Part shown: piece by piece, positions 59,151-64,000 of the stretch | Position numbering within the stretch: position 1 is the stretch's first letter | Layout of the letters: each line of letters begins with the position of its first letter | Source: Pullulanibacillus pueri | Lineage (GTDB): Bacteria; Bacillota; Bacilli; Bacillales; Sporolactobacillaceae | Assembly (NCBI RefSeq): GCF_014639255.1 | Contig: NZ_BMFV01000005.1 | Location: 1 to 64,000 of the forward strand | Length of the DNA: 64,000 nt | Direction of reading: 5' to 3' | Position numbers and translations under genes: made by a program | The notes under the pieces: generated by a model | Databases searched by the model: none | Told to the model about the DNA's origin: nothing | Seen by the model: the letters and a program-made list of their open reading frames with translations, nothing else

Positions 59151-59912
59151 ATGCTTTATACAGTAAAAGATCTTTCAAAGCTTGGCAATGTGACGATAAA
59201 AACCTTGCACCACTATCATAAAATCGGTCTGTTGCTTCCAGAGCAAATCAGTCATTCTGGTTATCGGCTTTACGGGAGAAAGGAGCTTGAACGTCTGCAG
59301 CATATCTTGTTTTATCGAGCACTCGATTTCCCTCTCAAAGAGATCAAAAAATTATTAGACAGTGAACCTGATCGTTTGTCGCTTTTACTCAAGCAAAAAG
59401 CACTCTTGCTTGAGCGTATGAGACGAACAGAGCAACTCGTGCGGACTATTAACGAATCGATCACGTTCACCGAGAAAGGAGCCATTATGGACGAATCACA
59501 AATGTTCAAGGGATTTCAAAGTGAAGAGGAGTGGAAGAAAGCCTTAGAAGAGCAAAGTGCCTATTTGAAGGAAAACTATGGTGTCGATCTTATGGAGGAA
59601 AAGACGATTGACATCCAAGAAATGAATGTTTCAGCACAAGAGGCCACAAGTTTTATACAAGCGATGGCACAAGCTTTAACAACAGGGGTGAAATTTGATG
59701 ATGAGCACGTACAAAGGTTAATGAAAAAACACATTGAATTTCTGAATTCTCATGGTCATGAAACCCAACCCGAACAGTTCGCTCAACAAAGTCGCTTCTT
59801 TTTAAATGATGACTTCCATCGAAATATGCTTGAAGATCAGCAAACTGGACTTTCTTACTATCTTTGTATTGCTGCCGAGACCTTCGCAGCACATCACACA
59901 GATAAGATCTAA
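59151..59912 (+). CDS. MerR-family regulator with TipAS antibiotic-binding domain
   Basis: 253 aa. The N-terminal winged helix begins MLYTVKDLSKLGNVTIKTLH and HYHKIGLLLPEQISHSGYRL, then the dimerisation helix with LDFPLKEIKKLLDSEPD. The C-terminal TipAS domain has ATSFIQAMAQALTTGVKFDD and FLNDDFHRNMLEDQQTGLSY, with the globin-like helical set that binds thiopeptides and other drugs in TipA, Mta and SkgA. GGAGGG precedes the ATG. A dyad promoter upstream suggests autoactivation. It is a single-gene unit with a strong terminator, so a remote target is expected. Confidence 0.9.
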   Translation: MLYTVKDLSKLGNVTIKTLHHYHKIGLLLPEQISHSGYRLYGRKELERLQHILFYRALDFPLKEIKKLLDSEPDRLSLLLKQKALLLERMRRTEQLVRTINESITFTEKGAIMDESQMFKGFQSEEEWKKALEEQSAYLKENYGVDLMEEKTIDIQEMNVSAQEATSFIQAMAQALTTGVKFDDEHVQRLMKKHIEFLNSHGHETQPEQFAQQSRFFLNDDFHRNMLEDQQTGLSYYLCIAAETFAAHHTDKI

Positions 59913-59936
59913 GAGGCTGGGATAAAAGTATATAAG

Positions 59937-59984
59937 ACAAAGGAAAAACCAAACGATTTTAAAGTCGTGCGGTTTTTCCTTTGT
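59937..59984 (+). terminator. Terminator of the MerR gene
   Basis: ACAAAGGAAAAACC pairs with GGTTTTTCCTTTGT over 14 bp, with an inner ACGA/TCGT pairing. The stem itself supplies the U-rich 3' arm. It lies about 25 nt past the stop. Confidence 0.85.
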
Positions 59985-59987
59985 ACG

Positions 59988-60120
59988 TAAGTCTCTCCGT
60001 CAAGATCCTTCGCTTTCTGCGGACACGGCCTCAGCTCACTCGGGATTGAAATATGTTATCCCGATGGATCTTCAGCTTGTGCTATTCCCGCAGGACTAAG
60101 GAAAGCGACTAGGAGAATCA
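59988..60120 (-). repeat. Dispersed repeat, main module, copy 4 (reverse)
   Basis: Read on the minus strand it gives CCTTAGTCCTGCGGGAATAG, CACAAGCTGAAGATCCATCG, GAGTGAGCTGAGGCCGTGTC and CGCAGAAAGCGAAGGATC. These are the same ordered words as the modules at 5480 and 34701. A further reverse scrap at about 60342-60356 (AGCGTTCTGAAGCGG) matches the tail module. Confidence 0.65.
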
Positions 60121-60477
60121 TCTTCTCAGAAAAAATCGTGGTTCTTACGATTTTTTTGAGTTTACGTATTTTGACTACGCTTTATATTTGCGTTATGACA
60201 CTTACTCATGTTTAAAAATATGATTGTCCGTCTTTTGACTTGGCTTATTCCGTATGGCCCAGCCTCTTATACAAAGCAAAGGATAAGGTACCAAAGCAGA
60301 ATAAAATGTGTAAAACTTTGGTCATTGGGACAATGTAGTTTTCCGCTTCAGAACGCTGCAATTCACTTGTTGCTGACGATGCCTAAGCCTTGGTGACAAC
60401 CAACCTTAATATGTGAGTGTGAACACACAACATCAGGCTATGCTTAGCGAAGCGCCGAAGTACAAGCAATGCTTATA

Positions 60478-60993
60478 TCAATTGACTTGTGCTAATTCAT
60501 AAAGATAAAAAATATAATCTGTTGGAACGCCCGCATAACCCATTTGGCGCAGCATTGCAGTTATATTCCCCCGATGATACGTCCCATGATTGACGACATG
60601 TTGTACTAACTGTGACAGCGGGGTTTCTAAGCGTCCAAATTCAGGATGTGCACATTCAATAATTTTATCCAGATTGTCTTGATCTTCAAGAAAGGCTTGG
60701 AACGCTTCAGAAACATTCTGATACATCTCTTCTATTTGAATGAGATTCTTCCCTTTAATTTCCTTTTGTACACGTGCAACCACTTCCATCGTCTCATCAA
60801 AGGCCTCGCCTTTCATAACTGAGAACCATATCTGATCAACACGATAAATATGTGAGAGCACTTCAGCAATCGAAGGAAAAACGCTCTGCACTTCCTTTTC
60901 ATCAATGCCTTCAGGTAACGATTTTAAATGTTTAAAAATACGTTGATTGGCCCACTTATGGTAGCCATATAAATCTTGCGTTTGTCGTGACAT
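60478..60993 (-). CDS. DinB-family protein, copy 1
   Basis: 171 aa four-helix protein of the DinB/YfiT-like metalloenzyme superfamily. The metal-binding histidines are visible in AEVLSHIYRVDQIWF and QHVVNHGTYHRGNITAMLR, in the usual three-His arrangement; WANQRIFKHLKSLP near the start is typical. Members are thiol-dependent S-transferases or of unknown role. It is last in an operon behind a second DinB gene and a WYL regulator. Confidence 0.85.
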   Translation of the reverse strand: MSRQTQDLYGYHKWANQRIFKHLKSLPEGIDEKEVQSVFPSIAEVLSHIYRVDQIWFSVMKGEAFDETMEVVARVQKEIKGKNLIQIEEMYQNVSEAFQAFLEDQDNLDKIIECAHPEFGRLETPLSQLVQHVVNHGTYHRGNITAMLRQMGYAGVPTDYIFYLYELAQVN

Positions 60994-61027
60994 CCTAGCA
61001 CCTCTTTATCATCAAATTTTTTCTTTT

Positions 61028-61501
61028 TTAACAGAAGAATGGCAACTCCTGAACACCTACCATTCTCGCATAAACAAAAAGCTGACCTTTATGATGGACC
61101 TCATGATCATGCATTAGTGTTAAAAACATCTTCCTTGGACCATTAAAATTAGGAATCTTTGATTGATTTTCCACTTCAAGGTCCTCGTCACTTAAAGCAG
61201 CATAGGCAGCCTTTGTTTCCTCTGTCCAAGCTTGAACGGTTTGATAGACGTCATCAAACGTTCTATATGAGTTACCTTTTGGTTCGGCTGCTATTAACTG
61301 AGAAAATTCTGCATCTCCAACTTTGACCAAAGTCACAAATGCTCGAGACCAATAGGCAATATGTACAGGAAGCTGGCCGAGTGTCATTGCCCCCTCCCAA
61401 GGCTTGAACGTCATATCCGCATCTTTTAGTGTCATTAATACCTTTTCCAGCACATTCCGATGCCTTAACCATTCTTGCATCATTGTTTCAACCTGAGTCA
61501 C
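61028..61501 (-). CDS. DinB-family protein, copy 2
   Basis: 157 aa from the GTG at 61501, chosen because AAAGGAAG precedes it by 7 nt; the frame from 61573 lacks a site and overlaps the WYL gene. Metal histidines are in LGQLPVHIAYWSRAFVTLVK and LTLMHDHEVHHKGQLFVYAR. The two DinB proteins of this operon differ clearly in sequence, so they are not recent duplicates. Co-transcription with a YobV-like regulator recalls similar DinB-regulator pairs in Bacillales. Confidence 0.85.
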   Translation of the reverse strand: MTQVETMMQEWLRHRNVLEKVLMTLKDADMTFKPWEGAMTLGQLPVHIAYWSRAFVTLVKVGDAEFSQLIAAEPKGNSYRTFDDVYQTVQAWTEETKAAYAALSDEDLEVENQSKIPNFNGPRKMFLTLMHDHEVHHKGQLFVYARMVGVQELPFFC

Positions 61502-61559
61502 TATAACACTTCCTTTCACTTTTTCTTCAATGTTAACGAAACATGACTGACAACGGGCG

Positions 61560-62534
61560 TCAGTGAAGTTCATTCGACTGATAATATGTCAGGAGATCAG
61601 AAGCCACCGCGACTAATTTTTCCCTTAAGATCTGAGGTGCGATAACATGAATACTCTTTTCATAAGAAAGGAGAATGTGAGGAAGATAACCTAGCGCTGA
61701 CTTCTTATCCATTCTAAAATGAATCTCATCTCCTTGGGCGTCCACAACAGTATGGCCAAGAAACCAATGAGTGCGTAAGTCTTTCAGTGTTTGTGGATGA
61801 CCTGCTATATGAATATCTATCAGTTCTTCTTTAGGATTCGTAATCGGGAGTAACCTTTCAAGAAAAAAGGCCTTGGCATCAAAGCCCGGAGGCCGTTCAA
61901 AGTGTTTTTCATGTATCGTTAACTGATGAATACGATCGACTCGAAAGCTTCGAATAGCTTGACGCAAATGGCAATGACCGACGACATACCACTTTCCCAG
62001 CCAGTAAACCAGTCCATAGGGATCAATAGACCGTAACTGAGACTTAGGGGCATGCTCTTTTTGGTAATCAATACTTAGCGTGCAACAGCCGACTACGGCT
62101 TTCTCAATGTCCTGTAAAAGAGGCTGTAGAGTTTGATTGAAGGGAGGTTGAATTACATCTAAACCAAGCGCATAACGATCGATTGCTTCACGCTGGTCCT
62201 CATTTGAATACCTTTTCAATTTGGTGATCGCTTGATCGAGCACATCACCATAGGGATAGCCTGCTTCAATCGCAAAGCGCGCTGCATGCACCAGTGCCTT
62301 TTGTTCATCGGCATTGAAAAATAATGGGGCTTCTATGAAATCATCGAGCAACTGATAACCGCCATTATGACCTGAGTCAGCAATAATCGGGACACCACTT
62401 GCACATAAGGCATCGATATAGCGGTATACAGTGCGAATGTTCATCTCTAACTCTTCAGATAACGCCTTGGCCGTCATCCGTTTTCTTGCTCGTAAAAGCC
62501 ACAAAATTGCTAGCATATTATCAGACTTTGACAA
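61560..62534 (-). CDS. WYL-domain transcriptional regulator (YobV/YafY-like)
   Basis: 324 aa. An N-terminal HTH_11 domain (SDNMLAILWLLRARKRMTAK, LSEELEMNIRTVYRYIDALC) is followed by a WYL ligand-sensing domain with DPYGLVYWLGKWYVVGHCHL and RSFRVDRIHQL, and a WCX C-terminal part. WYL regulators respond to nucleic-acid or small-molecule ligands. The start is TTG at 62534 with GGAGGGC upstream. It is first in the operon with two DinB genes, which are its likely targets. Confidence 0.88.
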   Translation of the reverse strand: MSKSDNMLAILWLLRARKRMTAKALSEELEMNIRTVYRYIDALCASGVPIIADSGHNGGYQLLDDFIEAPLFFNADEQKALVHAARFAIEAGYPYGDVLDQAITKLKRYSNEDQREAIDRYALGLDVIQPPFNQTLQPLLQDIEKAVVGCCTLSIDYQKEHAPKSQLRSIDPYGLVYWLGKWYVVGHCHLRQAIRSFRVDRIHQLTIHEKHFERPPGFDAKAFFLERLLPITNPKEELIDIHIAGHPQTLKDLRTHWFLGHTVVDAQGDEIHFRMDKKSALGYLPHILLSYEKSIHVIAPQILREKLVAVASDLLTYYQSNELH

Positions 62535-62724
62535 ATTCTTGCCCTCCTAACCAAAGACCGACCTTATGTTTTATTGTTGCATTACACTTCGCCTTTCACC
62601 GCATCATTTCCTCCTTCGCTAACATAAGCGGGAATGGGGTAAGACCTGTTATACTAGCATTAGCCTTAGTCTTCCAAGCGACTAAGCACATAGGAGCACA
62701 ATTTATTAAGGAGGCCATCTTCTA

Positions 62725-63084
62725 ATGGAAAATCTACTCTTCATCCAAACGGGGTTTGGCGTTGATGTTCATGGACAGGATATAACCAAAGCTTCAGTCC
62801 GTGCGATTGTAAATGCGATTCATACCAACTCCATGCCGGGAATTAAAAACCTTTTGCCCGGTCAAGACCTTAACAATATGAAAGTCAACATTAAGCTTGC
62901 TGTGCCTTGCGATAAGGAAAAACTTGATATTGAGCGAGTAAAAAAGGAAATCCCTTATGGTACAGTGACAGTAGAAGTGATGGATGGTGGTATGAAAACA
63001 TCCAGTGGTATCTTCCTAGAAGATAAAGAGGATAAAAATGATTTGATGTATATCGTCAATGCTTCCGTTGAAACAGGGTATTAA
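62725..63084 (+). CDS. Lin0512-family protein
   Basis: 119 aa. It matches the Lin0512 family (a small trimer-forming, tautomerase/ring-opening-like fold): MENLLFIQTGFGVDVHGQDI, then KASVRAIVNAIHTNSMPGIK and VKKEIPYGTVTVEVMDGGMK. TAAGGAGG lies upstream of the ATG. No function is known to me. It is a single-gene unit with a terminator, divergent from the WYL operon; the 190-bp gap holds both promoters. Confidence 0.85.
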   Translation: MENLLFIQTGFGVDVHGQDITKASVRAIVNAIHTNSMPGIKNLLPGQDLNNMKVNIKLAVPCDKEKLDIERVKKEIPYGTVTVEVMDGGMKTSSGIFLEDKEDKNDLMYIVNASVETGY

Positions 63085-63120
63085 TAAATAATTGACTCTT
63101 TAATCAGCCCGAAAACCAAA

Positions 63121-63160
63121 AAAGTGAGAGCGCCGTCAATAGATGGTACCCCCTCACTTT
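63121..63160 (+). terminator. Terminator of the Lin0512 gene
   Basis: AAAGTGAG and CTCACTTT form an 8-bp stem with a 24-nt loop, continuing into TTTTTTC. It lies 37 nt past the stop codon. Confidence 0.7.
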
Positions 63161-63321
63161 TTTCATTTTACCCTTTAACCATGGATACTTTTTCTGAAAA
63201 CCCCCAAAATTACTAAATTCCTTCGAATACTTGACTACTTAGTTTTTCTATTTTACGCTAATATAATAGATGGATTTTTACCCCATTTTCAAAATATTTT
63301 AAAGTTGGTGAGGTTTTAAAA

Positions 63322-64000
63322 TTGGCTTCAAGAGATACATCTTCAGAAAAGACATTTTTCGGACACCCACGAGGCTTATTTACACTCTTTTCTACTGAGC
63401 TATGGGAGCGGTTTTCTTACTATGGCATGAAAGCACTCCTTATTTATTATATGTATGACCATGTCTACAATGGTGGATTAGGGTTGGATCAAGGGACTGC
63501 AGCCTCGATTGTCTCTGTATATGGAGCGTTAGTGTACATGTCTGGGATTATTGGTGGTTGGATCTCCGACCGGATACTCGGAAGTAGACGAACGATTCTT
63601 TATGGCGGCATCTTAATTATGCTCGGTCATATCGCCCTTTCTTTTCCAGGTGGACTCGCGGCTTTATTTATTTCCATGGTTCTAATTGTCATCGGTACGG
63701 GCTTATTAAAGCCTAATGTTTCAAATGTTGTCGGTGACCTATACAGTAAAACTGATTCACGTCGTGACGCAGGTTTTAGTATTTTCTATATGGGCGTCAA
63801 TCTTGGTGCTTTTATTGCCCCATACATTGCCGGTACCCTCGGTCAAAAAATAAACTATCATTTAGGTTTCGGTACCGCTGCAATAGGGATGGCGTTAGGT
63901 CTTATTTTTTATGTCGTCACCAGTCCTAGAACATTAGGTAAGGCGGGGCTTAATGTTCCTCATCCGCTCTCAAGTGATGAGAAGAAAACCGTTTATAGCC
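63322..64000 (+). CDS. POT/PTR-family peptide transporter, N-terminal part (cut by window edge)
   Basis: About 226 codons are seen before the right edge. [20 protein letters not shown] and [20 protein letters not shown] give the ExxERFxYYG motif of proton-dependent oligopeptide transporters; motif A-like [20 protein letters not shown] and the PTR2 signature [20 protein letters not shown] follow. It is close to DtpT/YclF of Gram-positives and imports di- and tripeptides with protons. The start is TTG at 63322 with GGTGAGG about 9 nt upstream. A TATAAT lies at 63262-63267. The C-terminal half is outside the window. Confidence 0.9.
   Translation, partial: MASRDTSSEKTFFGHPRGLFTLFSTELWERFSYYGMKALLIYYMYDHVYNGGLGLDQGTAASIVSVYGALVYMSGIIGGWISDRILGSRRTILYGGILIMLGHIALSFPGGLAALFISMVLIVIGTGLLKPNVSNVVGDLYSKTDSRRDAGFSIFYMGVNLGAFIAPYIAGTLGQKINYHLGFGTAAIGMALGLIFYVVTSPRTLGKAGLNVPHPLSSDEKKTVYS

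Larger units (their letters stand above)
59913..60477. other. Intergenic stretch with inverted copy of the dispersed repeat
   Basis: No gene is seen. It begins with the MerR terminator, then repeat copy 4 in reverse orientation, then further repeat scraps up to about 60370. The 62-codon frame at 60208 is repeat-borne. Confidence 0.5.

Overview
The window looks like a chromosome segment of an endospore-forming, low-GC Gram-positive bacterium of the order Bacillales. The grounds are an intact cwlJ (spore cortex hydrolase), strong AGGAGG-type ribosome binding sites with frequent GTG/TTG starts, and many Bacillaceae-type families (YwjA-like ABC transporter, lmo0937 family, Lin0512 family, GuaD, CynX-type permease). 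I see no phage, no CRISPR array, no rRNA and no tRNA. The genus cannot be fixed from this sequence alone.

Layout. 1-0.6 kb: the 5' part of an IS110-family transposase, cut by the window edge. 0.9-9.8 kb: housekeeping and accessory enzymes (methyltransferase, aldo/keto reductase, ABC exporter, a 49-aa membrane protein, SDR, phosphoesterase) and a phasin-like/UbiB kinase pair. 9.8-14.7 kb: MFS permease, transglutaminase lipoprotein and LLM oxidoreductase, with four intergenic clusters of DnaA-box sequences and a broken hepT toxin gene between them. 14.9-25.5 kb: pheA, two TauE-type permeases, SDR/MFS pair, Zn alcohol dehydrogenase, FUSC membrane protein, a frameshifted guanine deaminase gene and a thioredoxin-reductase-like enzyme. 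25.8-30.1 kb: a three-gene operon of MFS permease, membrane acyltransferase and acyl-CoA ligase. 30.2-34.4 kb: cwlJ, an arylsulfotransferase-like protein and a TcaA-like membrane protein.

35.1-50.3 kb is the centrepiece, a single long minus-strand Tad (type IVc) pilus operon. In transcription order it reads cpaE, cpaF, tadB, tadC, flp pilin, tadE, DUF5702/TadG-like, two tandem lipoproteins, a second tadE-like gene, prepilin peptidase, a DUF6382-like/FHA protein, a PP2C phosphatase, a Ser/Thr kinase and an EssB/YukC-like protein. The arrangement suggests that pilus assembly is wired to protein phosphorylation, with an EssB-like pseudokinase but no other type VII secretion gene in view.

50.6-64 kb: a PadR-controlled multidrug pump with a clear double operator. 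Next comes a GlmS homologue whose N-terminal catalytic cysteine is replaced by serine and which has no glmS ribozyme. Then follow GtrA, lipoprotein NagZ, a two-component system, a MerR/TipAS regulator with a classical dyad promoter, a WYL regulator with two DinB genes, a Lin0512 protein, and the start of a POT peptide transporter.

Intergenic DNA is rich in dispersed repeats of two families: a GC-richer Bacillaceae-type element near 5.3, 19.3, 34.7 and 60.0 kb, and a 20-21 nt periodic element near 16.8, 32.7 and 50.4 kb. Most terminators listed lie directly downstream of the gene they are assigned to. All family assignments come from reading motifs and recalled family features; no database search was possible.
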